Notes: generated from the letters alone by a model not told the origin. A DNA stretch of 64,000 nt from Anaerovorax odorimutans DSM 5092 (GCF_000426305.1 NZ_AUFC01000005.1:149029-213028); one strand, 5' to 3'; shown: positions 47,500-56,704, counted from the first letter of the stretch. Numbers and translations are program-made.

Positions 47500-47688
47500 T
47501 CAAAACATTTTTAAAGTGGCCTTTAAAAGAACTTCATTAGAATTTATTAAAATTGGTTGAAAAATTAAATTGGACAGGAAGTAAAGATTATCATGGCACT
47601 TACCTATTAAAATGCTATCTTTATTTATATGATTACAATTCCTTACAAAGCTATAAGCTTTAATAGGATTCACCTTTAAAACATGCAT
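47500..47688 (-). CDS. Small hypothetical protein, 62 residues
   Basis: I do not recognise this protein. It begins MHVLKVNPIKAYSFV, has two cysteines and no transmembrane helix or known motif. Reasons to believe it: AGGGAG lies 7-8 bases before the ATG, and a strong minus-strand terminator follows. Reasons for doubt: short length and AT-rich surroundings in which such frames arise by chance. It lies between trxA and the class II aldolase gene on the same strand. Confidence 0.45.
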   Translation of the reverse strand: MHVLKVNPIKAYSFVRNCNHINKDSILIGKCHDNLYFLSNLIFQPILINSNEVLLKATLKMF

Positions 47689-47823
47689 ATTTTCACTCCC
47701 TTAAAATTGTCCTTTATTATAATAATATTTTAAATTATAAATGTTACAAAAATAAGAAAATGTGCCATGCCAATAATCTTTTATATTCAGTAATAATTTT
47801 TAGATATAGATATAAAAAAAAGC

Positions 47824-47857
47824 ACTTTATAATTTAACTGAATTCAAATTATAAAGT
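47824..47857 (-). terminator. Rho-independent terminator of the class II aldolase gene
   Basis: ACTTTATAATTT and AAATTATAAAGT form a 12-bp perfect stem with a 10-base loop, followed on the minus strand by GCTTTTTTTT. It is 9 bases after the aldolase stop. Confidence 0.75.
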
Positions 47858-47865
47858 ATTATATT

Positions 47866-48513
47866 TTATTTATTTTGCCCGTAAGATTTAAAAAGAATAT
47901 TCATTTTTACCATCTCTTCATCTGATATTATCACCGGATTGCCAACAGCTTTTGCTCTAAGAAATATTTCGGCACAATGTTCTATTTCTTCTGCAATGTA
48001 AAAAGCCTTATGTATATCAGTAGAAGTAGTTAAAAGACCATGATTAGCTAAAAATACTGCATAGCCATTTCCCATACCTTTAAGTGCATTTTCTGCTAAT
48101 TCCTTTGAACCGAATGATGCATAATCTGCACAAGGTACAAGATTTTCACCGCTTAGCCCAACCAAATAATTTACAGCAGGCAAACTCCAACGTAATGCCG
48201 CTATTGTTGAAGATGCAATTGAATGAGTATGTACTACAGAAAATACATTTTTGCGATTTTTATAAAAAATTAAATGCATTTCATATTCAACAGAAGGCTT
48301 TCTTTCCCCTTCCACAAGATTACCCTTTAAATCCATAATAGTTATATCTAAAGGAGTTGTTTCAAAATAATCCATACCACTAGGACTTATGGCAATCAAT
48401 CCTTCTTTTTTATTATAAATGCTAAGATTTCCACCGGTACCTTTTGTAAGTCCGCTACTAATTAATTTTTTGCCGTATTTTACAATTAATTCTCTTTCTT
48501 GTTCCATTAACAT
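47866..48513 (-). CDS. Class II aldolase, L-fuculose-phosphate aldolase-like
   Basis: The 215-residue protein has the class II aldolase/adducin fold markers: TGGNLSIYN, ISPSGMDYFETTP, Glu in SVEYEMHLIFY, the zinc histidines in VVHTHSIASS and the third in FLANHGLLTT. FucA splits L-fuculose 1-phosphate to dihydroxyacetone phosphate and lactaldehyde; related proteins act on ribulose phosphate or methylthioribulose phosphate, so the substrate is not certain. No sugar kinase or isomerase is nearby. GGGAG is 8 bases before the ATG. Confidence 0.88.
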   Translation of the reverse strand: MLMEQERELIVKYGKKLISSGLTKGTGGNLSIYNKKEGLIAISPSGMDYFETTPLDITIMDLKGNLVEGERKPSVEYEMHLIFYKNRKNVFSVVHTHSIASSTIAALRWSLPAVNYLVGLSGENLVPCADYASFGSKELAENALKGMGNGYAVFLANHGLLTTSTDIHKAFYIAEEIEHCAEIFLRAKAVGNPVIISDEEMVKMNILFKSYGQNK

Positions 48514-48761
48514 ATTTATATCTCCCTAGTTCTTATAATTAGTTAAATCACAAATTGTTTAATTGCAATGTTTACTAATTTTAAGCTCTTAACTTTCCAA
48601 AATTTATTTTAGCCTATATTTTTTATTTCATATAATTAAAATTTGATCTAATAACCAAGATAATTTTTATATATTCCTCAATAAGCTTTTGCATAAACAA
48701 TATTGTCGTCCATATTAAATTTTATATCTTATTATAATGATGTTTTAATGTTTATTACAAA

Positions 48762-50594
48762 TTACATTTCTTTGCCTAAAACCTTAACAATAAAAACATT
48801 TACTAATTTAGGATCAAATTGAAGACCTGCGTTCTTTTTTAATTCTTCAATTGCAAATTCTTCATCCATTGCTTTACGATAGCTTCTTTCACTTGTCATA
48901 GCATCATAAGTGTCAACTATGGAAATAATTCTTGATTCAAAAGGTATTTCTTCTTTTTTTAAACCCTTTGGATAGCCTTTTCCATCCCACCTTTCATGAT
49001 GAGATAATACATATTCTGCCATTTCTGACAAATCATTCACTGTGCTTAGTATTCTGTATCCGATTTCAGAGTGACGCATAATTTCTTTTCTTTCATCCAC
49101 CGAAAGCTTATCTGGTTTATTAAGTATGTATTCTTCTATTGCAATCTTACCTATATCATGTAATAAACCTACTGTTTTAAGTTCTTCAATCTTATGTTCA
49201 TTCAGTTCAAGCATTATGCCCATATTTTTACATAATTCAGAGACCCTTAGAGAATGTTGTTCTTCCCTTTTATTTTTTTCATGTAGGGTACTAATAATCG
49301 CACTTATAGTTTTGCCCCTCATGCTTGGGCTTTCAAACAGTTTCTTTTTATACATACGATCTTCTGCTTTTTTAAAAATTCCTTGAATATTATCATCTTT
49401 ATTTCTCTTTGTTTCATATCCAAATGATATAGAAATATTTATTGACCCAACTTTTTCTCTTAATGCTAAGTCTTTCATATTTTTAACTATTTTTTCTGCT
49501 TCATCTTCATCTGTATTTGGCAGCAGTATAACAAACTCATCTCCTCCAAGTCTTGCCACAACATCTTTTGGTCTACAACCTTTTTTTATTACTTCTGCAA
49601 CTTTTTTAATAAGCTCATCACCCATTATATGACCAAATGAATCATTAATAAGCTTTAATCCATTCACGTCAGCCATGACTATAGTTAATGGAATGTTCTC
49701 TTCAAGGTCAATTCTTTCCAGTTCTTCTTCATAAAATCTACGATTATAGACACCCGTTAATTGATCATGATAACTTAAATGTAAAATTTGTTTTTCAGCA
49801 ATTTTGCGAAGTGTAATATCTGAGATTATAACCGCAAACTGCTTGTACCTTGGCGAATATACTACAAATTCAAAGTATTTATTTAATTTTTCATCATAGG
49901 TTTCGTATTTTATGGGAACTCCTGTTAATGCTACATTTCCAAATTTTTCTATCTGCAATTTATCTATATTAGGTACTATTTCTAATATAGTTTTTCCTAT
50001 AATATCTTTATATTTAAATCCCGTCAAACGTTCAAAACTAGCATTAACATCAATAAATCGATAATCTACAGCCTCATTTTTTTCATTTAAAATAAGTTCA
50101 TGTACAGCTACTCCTTGTTTCATCTGCGTAATCAATAATCTGTATTTTTCTTCACTTTCTTTTAATGCCTTTTCTGCCTTTTTATTATAAATAATTTGAT
50201 TCTTCAGCATATTTACTCTTTTAAATTGATTACTTATATCAATGATTTGTAATGATATGTATTTTTTATCCTCATAAAAAATAGGCTCTACTTGTAAATT
50301 TTGCTTTATAAGCATATCTTCAGAATAATTACACGGATATAAGAAGATTGGATGAAAGGCTGCAGAATAAAACATATTTTGTCCTGTTTTCATGGCATTT
50401 CTTAAAATTTCAATATAATAATTCTTTTTAAATTCAGGTATAATATCTAAAATATTTTTTCCTATTACTTCACAAGCTTTTGTTCCTGTATATTGCTCAA
50501 GCCAGCTGTTCCAAAATTCAATATTGAGCTGTTCATTTAACAATATTATACCTGAATTAATTTTACCTAATATAAGTTCAAATAATTTATCCAT
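48762..50594 (-). CDS. PAS-PAS-GGDEF-HD-GYP cyclic di-GMP protein
   Basis: The 610-residue soluble protein has two PAS domains (about 5-110 and 135-260), a GGDEF domain (about 270-430) and an HD-GYP domain (about 430-605). The GGDEF motif is intact in ARLGGDEFVILLP, and RPKD five residues before it is a normal inhibitory I-site. HD-GYP residues are present in LLHDIGKIAIEE, RHSEIGYRI and HHERWDGKGYPKG. It may both make and break cyclic di-GMP. The start is set at 50594 (GGTGG 6 bases upstream), inside the end of the CheC gene. It is third in a CheY-CheC-GGDEF operon. Confidence 0.93.
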   Translation of the reverse strand: MDKLFELILGKINSGIILLNEQLNIEFWNSWLEQYTGTKACEVIGKNILDIIPEFKKNYYIEILRNAMKTGQNMFYSAAFHPIFLYPCNYSEDMLIKQNLQVEPIFYEDKKYISLQIIDISNQFKRVNMLKNQIIYNKKAEKALKESEEKYRLLITQMKQGVAVHELILNEKNEAVDYRFIDVNASFERLTGFKYKDIIGKTILEIVPNIDKLQIEKFGNVALTGVPIKYETYDEKLNKYFEFVVYSPRYKQFAVIISDITLRKIAEKQILHLSYHDQLTGVYNRRFYEEELERIDLEENIPLTIVMADVNGLKLINDSFGHIMGDELIKKVAEVIKKGCRPKDVVARLGGDEFVILLPNTDEDEAEKIVKNMKDLALREKVGSINISISFGYETKRNKDDNIQGIFKKAEDRMYKKKLFESPSMRGKTISAIISTLHEKNKREEQHSLRVSELCKNMGIMLELNEHKIEELKTVGLLHDIGKIAIEEYILNKPDKLSVDERKEIMRHSEIGYRILSTVNDLSEMAEYVLSHHERWDGKGYPKGLKKEEIPFESRIISIVDTYDAMTSERSYRKAMDEEFAIEELKKNAGLQFDPKLVNVFIVKVLGKEM

Positions 50595-51216
50595 ATACAT
50601 CCACCAAAACTTCATCTATTTTCTTTATAAGCTCTAAAATAGACTCCATGTTTAAAACTATAAGTATTACTCCATCAACTTTAACCTCATCTACAGTAAA
50701 AGAATTTGAAATAATTAATACATAAGTTTCCTTGCTTTTATATACATCCTTTTCTTTGTCAGGAAAAAAGAAGGTATGTACTTCAGGAAGAGTATATTCC
50801 AATTTCACATTTAACAAATTTCCCAATGCTCCAAGAACAGCATTTAGGAGAACATTCCCTATTTCTCTAATCACATCAAAATCGGTATCCGTAAGATTTC
50901 CATCTTCTTCAATTTCTTCATTTTCTCCCAAACATAGTCTTACCAATGTTTGAGAACTATATTTAGGGAATATTAATTGTGCATTTCCCGAAAACGTTTT
51001 TCCGAAATTAATGGATGATGAGACAACATAACTATTAAAAAAAGAAGGTTTCAAGCTATCATATTCTTGCTTATCTTTATTAGGAGATAAAAATAATATA
51101 TTTGGTGTAGTTAACTTTATTTTTTTATTAACCATTTCAGAAAGCAAGCTTGCTGCTTGACCAATAAAAATATTCATATATTCCCTTAATGCATCTTCCT
51201 GTATTGAAGTTAACAA
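50587..51216 (-). CDS. CheC-type CheY-P phosphatase
   Basis: The 209-residue protein contains the signature D-x3-E-x2-N-x22-P twice. The first is Asp8, Glu12, Asn15, Pro38; the second lies in DVIREIGNVLLNAV with the proline exactly 22 residues after the asparagine. Two such sites are typical of CheC, while CheX has one. CheC dephosphorylates CheY-P in the family. The start is TTG at 51216 behind GGGGGGAG; the gene begins 1 base after the CheY-like gene, so that regulator is the likely substrate. No other chemotaxis gene is present. Confidence 0.88.
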   Translation of the reverse strand: MLTSIQEDALREYMNIFIGQAASLLSEMVNKKIKLTTPNILFLSPNKDKQEYDSLKPSFFNSYVVSSSINFGKTFSGNAQLIFPKYSSQTLVRLCLGENEEIEEDGNLTDTDFDVIREIGNVLLNAVLGALGNLLNVKLEYTLPEVHTFFFPDKEKDVYKSKETYVLIISNSFTVDEVKVDGVILIVLNMESILELIKKIDEVLVDVYG

Positions 51217-51217
51217 A

Positions 51218-51586
51218 TTACTCCCCCCTTATGATTGTCGCTATTTCTTCTGCCTTTTCAACAGAAAAAGGTTTGTTTATAAACTTTAATACGCCTAAGC
51301 TCAAAATTTCATCTTTTACTATTTTTTGAACATCAGCAGAAATAACAAATATCTTTGTTTTAGTGTCGGGATGATTTTCCTTTAACTTATGCAAAAATTC
51401 AACTCCATTCATAACAGGCATTAACAAATCTAATATAATATAATCCGGATTTTCTTTCAAATAGGTTTCATATCCTTCTAATCCATTTGCACTGACGCAA
51501 TACTCAGCATCAGGGAAATACTCTTTCAAATATGTAACATTTAATCTTTGATATAGCATAGAATCATCAATAACTAATATTTTCAT
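51218..51586 (-). CDS. CheY-like response regulator, receiver domain only
   Basis: A 122-residue receiver with the acidic pair Asp7-Asp8 (ILVIDDSM), the phosphoacceptor Asp53 in IILDLLMPVMNG, Ser/Thr in IFVISADV and Lys105 in FINKPFS. There is no output domain. It is the first gene of an operon with CheC and a GGDEF/HD-GYP protein, so phosphorylation may pass a signal to the cyclic di-GMP enzyme. The cognate kinase is not in the operon; the histidine kinase at 56946-59051 is a candidate only by proximity. Confidence 0.93.
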   Translation of the reverse strand: MKILVIDDSMLYQRLNVTYLKEYFPDAEYCVSANGLEGYETYLKENPDYIILDLLMPVMNGVEFLHKLKENHPDTKTKIFVISADVQKIVKDEILSLGVLKFINKPFSVEKAEEIATIIRGE

Positions 51587-51790
51587 TTTAAAACTTCCTC
51601 TATTTTTACAATAAATAAATCTATAACTTGTCCAACTCGAATAATAATATCTATAAAATATTATAACTTATAATATTAATTTTAAGATAAAATATCTTTT
51701 TACATTATAAGCTTTTTATATTATAAATTCTATGTTTTTTTACATTCTCATACTCTGCCTTTCTTTTCTTTAATTATTTATAAGGTTTAA

Positions 51791-52927
51791 CTAGAATTTT
51801 TCAACTCTGTTTCTCCCATTATTTTTTGCTTTATATAATCCTTTGTCAACTTTATTAATTAAATTTAAAACCGTATCTGTTTTTTCAAAAGATGCTACTC
51901 CAAAGCTTCCTGTTATAACAATATCTAAATTATAATTTGCATTTTCAATTTTTCGCCTTACTATTTCTGCTGTATACATGGCTTTATCTTTATCTGTTTC
52001 AGGACAAATAATTAAAAACTCATCGCCGCCCCATCTGCCTACTTTATAATTTCTTGGAATATTGTTTTTAAGGACTTTTCCTGTTTCACTTAAAACTTTA
52101 TCACCAATATTATGACCATATGTATCATTAATAGTTTTAAACATATCTATATCTAATAGAATTAAAGAATATACTAGATTTGATTCTATACTTCTTATGT
52201 GTTCAAATTCCAATAACTCATCCAGTTTTCTTCTGTTATAGATATTAGTTAAAGAATCCATTATAGCATTATAATGTAGTTTTTTATTTATTTTATTAAT
52301 CGCTGAAGTTTTTTCTTTAAGTAATTGATTCTTCTTAAATATAATACTCTGGCTTATATATTCTTTTACATATCTCTCATAGCTCACAAAAGAAACAATC
52401 CAGGCAAGAATATTGTTAGATAGAATATCTGCTATATATGTATATTCTATAACATCAGGATGAAATATTGGCAAAAGAATAATTACAATAATACTAGTTA
52501 TAGAATAAATACAAAAACTTTTCAAAGGATGAAAATAAAAAATAACAGCAAATGCATATAATACAGCAATATAAAAAGTAGGCAATAAAAAAGCATTATT
52601 ATTAACATAAAGAGCCCTAACTATAGCAATTATAAATCCACAAAATCCAAAACTTATTTCATAAAATTTTAAAAGATAAGAAATCTTCTTAACTTTTTTT
52701 ATTTGTATATAACAAGCTACAATTCCATATATTATAGATAATAATGCCGAAATAATATGCATTAACTGAATTAAACTTCCAGGTTCTCTTAAAAAGATTC
52801 CATAATATAGTTGTTCAAATGCTAAATATATAGACAAAATAAGAATACTTAAATTATTATGCATAAATTTCTTATTATAAAATTCTATTTTACTTTTTTT
52901 AGGAATTTTATTATAAAACAAAAACAT
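51791..52927 (-). CDS. Membrane diguanylate cyclase (GGDEF)
   Basis: The 378-residue protein has about six hydrophobic segments in the first 200 residues, a short coiled coil (KKNQLLKEKTSAINKINKKL) and a GGDEF domain starting DSLTNIYNRRKLDELL. The catalytic motif is intact (GRWGGDEFLIICP). The usual I-site RxxD five residues before it reads RNYK, so feedback inhibition through that site is probably absent. It has its own promoter, and one of the small acidic peptide genes is 210 bases upstream. Confidence 0.92.
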   Translation of the reverse strand: MFLFYNKIPKKSKIEFYNKKFMHNNLSILILSIYLAFEQLYYGIFLREPGSLIQLMHIISALLSIIYGIVACYIQIKKVKKISYLLKFYEISFGFCGFIIAIVRALYVNNNAFLLPTFYIAVLYAFAVIFYFHPLKSFCIYSITSIIVIILLPIFHPDVIEYTYIADILSNNILAWIVSFVSYERYVKEYISQSIIFKKNQLLKEKTSAINKINKKLHYNAIMDSLTNIYNRRKLDELLEFEHIRSIESNLVYSLILLDIDMFKTINDTYGHNIGDKVLSETGKVLKNNIPRNYKVGRWGGDEFLIICPETDKDKAMYTAEIVRRKIENANYNLDIVITGSFGVASFEKTDTVLNLINKVDKGLYKAKNNGRNRVEKF

Positions 52928-52991
52928 ACTTATCCTCAGATTATTTCATATTATTTTCCATCTCTTACTTCAAAGATCAAATGAATAGTGT

Positions 52992-53020
52992 ATTATATAT
53001 TATAACATTATTTAATTCAA
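52992..53020 (-). promoter_or_regulatory. Promoter of the membrane diguanylate cyclase gene
   Basis: TTGAAT at 53015-53020, a 17-base spacer and TATAAT at 52992-52997 lie on the minus strand between the small peptide gene and the cyclase. The cyclase can therefore be transcribed separately. Confidence 0.65.
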
Positions 53021-53136
53021 TATGTAGATTAAAAAAATAAAAAAAAATTTTATATCGTCAAATTGCAATTTAATAAGTATGCTTAGTTTTAAATATTTTA
53101 TATTTTATTTTAGCCTAAATGAAAAAATTATATATT

Positions 53137-53271
53137 CTATCTTTGTGAAATCCATAAAGGTGCTAATTTATCAAAGTTATCTATTTCATCATCATTCTCT
53201 TTTTCATCTCTATAGTTTTCAAAAAATTCCTCACTCTCTTCAAAATAGTATTTTTCATTATTGATCTTCAT
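53137..53271 (-). CDS. Acidic micropeptide 1 (44 residues), YYFEE...WISQR family
   Basis: A 44-codon frame starts MKINNEKYYFEESEEFF and ends LAPLWISQR. It is very acidic, with one repeat-like END/DDE region and no signal peptide or membrane helix. The reason to call it is its likeness to the 22-codon frame at 56784-56852: both have YYFEE near the start, an acidic N-D-D part, and the same last five residues WISQR directly before TAG. GAAAGGA lies about 10 bases before the ATG. It is upstream of a diguanylate cyclase gene on the same strand. I know no family with these features; its role is unknown. Confidence 0.62.
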   Translation of the reverse strand: MKINNEKYYFEESEEFFENYRDEKENDDEIDNFDKLAPLWISQR

Positions 53272-53743
53272 AATTTCATTTTCCTTTCTAAAATTTTTTC
53301 TCACCCTACAATTCTATGTTTAAAATAAAAAAATTATAATAAATATTATTATTTAGCTAAATTCTATTTCGTCTATTTAAAAGAATATATGCTTTTATCA
53401 TATGAATTTAAATAATATTTGTATTATTAAAATTTATATGGCTTTGTCCTTCTATAATTTATTATAAAGATATAAAAATTATAATATATAAATATTTTTT
53501 GTTAGGTAGTCAAACAAACTTAATATGATGCTATTTGTAATTATGCTGGCAGTGGATCTAATATGTTATACCACAAGGACTGTGAATAGAATTATAATTA
53601 TGAACGTTCTATGCAAAATAAGACCAATAAATAATAAAATCTAAAATAAAATATCGTCAAATTTAAAATGCGTTGGTTTAATCAACGCATTTTCCAAAAT
53701 AATTTTAAGTTTTAAAAAACTTAAGAAAAATATTCTGCATTTC
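53272..53743. other. Intergenic region with a terminator; promoter of micropeptide 1 possible
   Basis: On the minus strand TTTAGC (53356-53361), a 17-base spacer and TATAAT (53333-53338) could serve micropeptide 1. The -35 is weak. I see no convincing gene in the rest; the stretch 53520-53640 has short frames without ribosome sites. Confidence 0.45.
53666..53692 (-). terminator. Hairpin terminator after the DUF3892 gene
   Basis: AAATGCGTTG pairs with CAACGCATTT (10 bp) with a 7-base loop; the minus strand continues TAAATTTG. It is 52 bases after the DUF3892 stop. Confidence 0.65.
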
Positions 53744-54037
53744 TTATATTGAAGATAAGTTACTTAAATTATTCTCTTCTGAAGCATCAGGTAATGTTCG
53801 TAAATATTCATTACCTTTATTTTCTGCAACAGCAACTCCCTTTATTTTTCCTTCTTTTGCCATTTGGATACCCTTTTCCTTAGATACCTTTTCTCCACTT
53901 GAAAGCTGATATCCAATAACTCTCCCTTTTTCTTTTATAAGTTTAACTATATTTTCGGCATTACCATCGGGATTTGGAATTTCTTTATTTATTTGAGCCG
54001 GAAGATTACCTATCATGCCATTTTCGAAATTATTCAT
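53744..54037 (-). CDS. DUF3892 domain protein
   Basis: The 97-residue protein has the DUF3892 pattern: IVKLIKEKGRVIGYQLSSGE, KEKGIQMAKEGKIKGVAVAE, and the ending GNEYLRTLPDASEENN. The domain is common in Firmicutes as a small stand-alone protein and its function is unknown. AGGAGG precedes the ATG, and a hairpin terminator follows. It is divergent from the DUF4397 gene. Confidence 0.82.
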   Translation of the reverse strand: MNNFENGMIGNLPAQINKEIPNPDGNAENIVKLIKEKGRVIGYQLSSGEKVSKEKGIQMAKEGKIKGVAVAENKGNEYLRTLPDASEENNLSNLSSI

Positions 54038-54207
54038 ATATACCTCCTACAAATTAATATCATTAAACGTTATGCAATGTTTTATCCAAAATTAATTTTC
54101 CCAATTTATTTTTATTTATTAACCATTTATTTAAATTTATATAATTTAACAAAACATTATATATTAACATATATTAATACAAAAATAATTTAATAAGAGG
54201 TGAAACT

Positions 54208-54828
54208 ATGTATAATGAAAATCAAGAAATGTCTCCTATAGGTCATTTTCGCATCTTTCATACTGTTCCTAATGCTCCTAATGTAGATGTTTATGCTGAT
54301 GATAAATTAATTATTAAAAATCTTCCATACAGCAAATATACAACATACGCGCCTATATATGAAGGTATCTATAATATATCTCTCTATGAAACAGGAACTA
54401 AAGACTCTCCACTAATATCTAACATGCTTACAATTAATAAAGATGACATAATAACAATTGCTGCCATAGGTACACCAGAAACAATCGGGTTTCTAGCAAT
54501 TTCCGATAATAATATGCCTATGAATTCTAACATGTCAATGGTTCGTTTTGCACATTTGTCTCCTAATGCACCAGCTGTAGATATAACTCTCCCTGATGGA
54601 ACAATATTGTTCGACAATATCTCTTTTAAAGAATTAACACAATATATTGAAGTACCTGGGTCAAATTATACATTACAGGTAAGATTAGCAGGAACACCTA
54701 CAGTTGCCCTTACTGTACCTAATGTTAATTTAAATCCAAATAAACGTTACACAGTATATGCAATAGGACTTGCAGGTGAAATGCCAGAACTAGAAGCAAT
54801 ACTTACATTAGACGGAAGTATGAATTAA
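54208..54828 (+). CDS. DUF4397 domain protein with two repeats
   Basis: The 206-residue protein consists of two beta-rich DUF4397 units: GHFRIFHTVPNAPNVDVYAD with YSKYTTYAPIYEG, and MVRFAHLSPNAPAVDITLPD with FKELTQYIEVPG. DUF4397 proteins are often at the cell surface, but this one has no signal peptide or anchor, so it could be cytoplasmic or delivered to the spore surface. Function is unknown. AGAGGTGA precedes the ATG. Confidence 0.87.
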   Translation: MYNENQEMSPIGHFRIFHTVPNAPNVDVYADDKLIIKNLPYSKYTTYAPIYEGIYNISLYETGTKDSPLISNMLTINKDDIITIAAIGTPETIGFLAISDNNMPMNSNMSMVRFAHLSPNAPAVDITLPDGTILFDNISFKELTQYIEVPGSNYTLQVRLAGTPTVALTVPNVNLNPNKRYTVYAIGLAGEMPELEAILTLDGSMN

Positions 54829-54882
54829 GATTTTTAGTTACTATAAATTTTATAAAATATGATTTAATGACTAAGAGTAATA

Positions 54883-54935
54883 AATAAACCCTGTATAATA
54901 AACATGTAAAAAGTATTTATTATGCAAGGTTATTT
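54883..54935 (+). terminator. Imperfect hairpin after the DUF4397 gene
   Basis: About 20 bases (54883-54902) pair with 54916-54935 with a few mismatches or G-U pairs; a T-rich tract (TTTTATATATTTATTTTA) follows. Less certain than the perfect hairpins elsewhere. Confidence 0.5.
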
Positions 54936-55022
54936 TATATATTTATTTTATTGATGTATTTTTATAAGTAAGATACTATCTCCAAAATACTATTTATTAA
55001 TACTTCTCTAATATAAAAAATA

Positions 55023-56600
55023 TTAGAAATTTTTTATAACTTTTAAATCTTTTTTTATAATTCTTTTTTCATTATACATTTTTTCATCCGCTATATTAAT
55101 GATATTTTCAATAGATTTATCCGAATCATAATCTATCTCAGCAATTCCGTGACTGGCACTAATAATATATTTTCTATTTTCATTATTATTAATTCTATTA
55201 TACTCATTGTTTATTTTTCCCCATATTCCTTCAGCTTGCTCTTCACTTTTATTTATAAAAACAATTAAAAATTCGTCACCTCCAAATCTAATAACAAAAT
55301 CTGTTTGATTTATAAATTCCCTTATTCCGTTGACTATGCTTAAAATTAATTCATCTCCTGCTTCATGTCCTATATTATCATTTACTTCTTTAAGACCATT
55401 TATATCAATAAAACAAATACTTATAATCCCCTCATTTTTAATGAAATCTTTATAATATTTCCCCAATAAATCGTATCCTGCCCGTCTATTATAGACTCCT
55501 GTCATGGTATCATACTCAGAAAAATATTTTATCTTATTTTTGGCTATTTTATTTATTGTCATTAAAATAGAAAAAATAGCAGCTAAAAGAAAAATAACTA
55601 AAAATACTATAAATTCGCTTTTTATTTTTTTAATAATAATATTATTTAAAGTTGGAACATAAACAAATTTATTGTCATTTGAAAGAAAAGAAACTGCCCT
55701 CCAATTTCCTTCTTCCAATATTATTGAACTATCCTTTTGTAAGATTTCTTTATTAATAGGCATTATACCTGTATAAATAAAGATACCATTTTTTGAATTA
55801 ATTATACCACTTTGATTTTCGTTTATTGTTTTCCATTCACTTGAATATTCTTTTTTGAAGCTTATATCTTTTTTATCATCATACATAAAAGACCATTCTT
55901 TGTTTTTATCTATGTCATTAACAATCCAATATCCATTTGAATCCAATAAAAACATATCTCCAATGGATGTAGATCCAATATTTTTAAAATTATTTAATAA
56001 ATATTTAGCATAATAGTTTAAGATTATAATTCCTGTTAATTCATCTTTATCATTATAAACAGGGGTTGAAATTCGAATCATGGGTTTAATAGGCTGTTCA
56101 ATTTCTTCATTTTCGACATTTAAATCTAATTTAGAAATATAAATCTGACCTTTTTTCAGAGATAAGGTTTCCTTAAAATAATATCTGTCTTTCTTATTTT
56201 GAAGATTACTAATTGATTTAGATCCTTTTTCGTCATAATTGATCCTAATTTTTTCATCTCCATTTATATCTATAAATCTTATTTGATCATATATTTTTTT
56301 CCTATCTGCAAAAGAAATCCATTGAGTTTCTAATATTTTTAAAAATCCAGCATTGTTTTCATACAGATTAAAGTTATCTACTATATATAAAAGATCAGCA
56401 TTTAAATTATTGATTTTATTTGAGAGTACATAACTTTCAACTCCCACAAGTCTTTCTTCATTTTTTAACAATTCTGTTCTCTTAACAGCATCCGTCTTAA
56501 TTTCTAAAAAAACTGCTGCTATCAAGTATATAATACTTAAAATAATAAAAAATATAAAAAAGTAAATTATAAAATTTTTCTTTTCATTAATTAATTTCAT
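55023..56600 (-). CDS. Membrane sensor diguanylate cyclase (Cache-GGDEF)
   Basis: The 525-residue protein has an N-terminal helix (about 10-32), an extracytoplasmic sensor of about 270 residues with double-Cache features (FIDINGDEKIRINYDEKG, then KPMIRISTPVYNDKDELTGIIILN), a second helix (EFIVFLVIFLLAAIFSILM) and a GGDEF domain with an intact motif in IRFGGDEFLIVF. The I-site position reads NQTD, so the Arg is missing. Cache domains bind small ligands outside the cell. Micropeptide 2 lies 184 bases upstream on the same strand. Confidence 0.92.
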   Translation of the reverse strand: MKLINEKKNFIIYFFIFFIILSIIYLIAAVFLEIKTDAVKRTELLKNEERLVGVESYVLSNKINNLNADLLYIVDNFNLYENNAGFLKILETQWISFADRKKIYDQIRFIDINGDEKIRINYDEKGSKSISNLQNKKDRYYFKETLSLKKGQIYISKLDLNVENEEIEQPIKPMIRISTPVYNDKDELTGIIILNYYAKYLLNNFKNIGSTSIGDMFLLDSNGYWIVNDIDKNKEWSFMYDDKKDISFKKEYSSEWKTINENQSGIINSKNGIFIYTGIMPINKEILQKDSSIILEEGNWRAVSFLSNDNKFVYVPTLNNIIIKKIKSEFIVFLVIFLLAAIFSILMTINKIAKNKIKYFSEYDTMTGVYNRRAGYDLLGKYYKDFIKNEGIISICFIDINGLKEVNDNIGHEAGDELILSIVNGIREFINQTDFVIRFGGDEFLIVFINKSEEQAEGIWGKINNEYNRINNNENRKYIISASHGIAEIDYDSDKSIENIINIADEKMYNEKRIIKKDLKVIKNF

Positions 56601-56704
56601 TATTATCTCGCTTTCTAATTAATTTTTTTATTCTGATATTAACTTTACCAGTATACTTTATATTACTAATTTTTACAACAAAAGATAAAATAACATATTA
56701 CAAT

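Noticed and set aside
48660..48720. 11-codon minus-strand frame beginning MDDNIVYAK after the GGDEF/HD-GYP gene, considered as a third micropeptide
   Set aside because: It lacks YYFEE and WISQR and has no ribosome site.
53079..53264. Plus-strand ORF of 61 codons over micropeptide 1
   Set aside because: It has no ribosome site, is dominated by Phe, Tyr, His and Ile, and is the complement of the better supported minus-strand micropeptide frame.
53520..53640. Plus-strand frame with one internal stop, containing ICNYAGSGSNMLYHKDCE
   Set aside because: Composition looks protein-like but it is short, interrupted and without start signals. Not enough to call a pseudogene.
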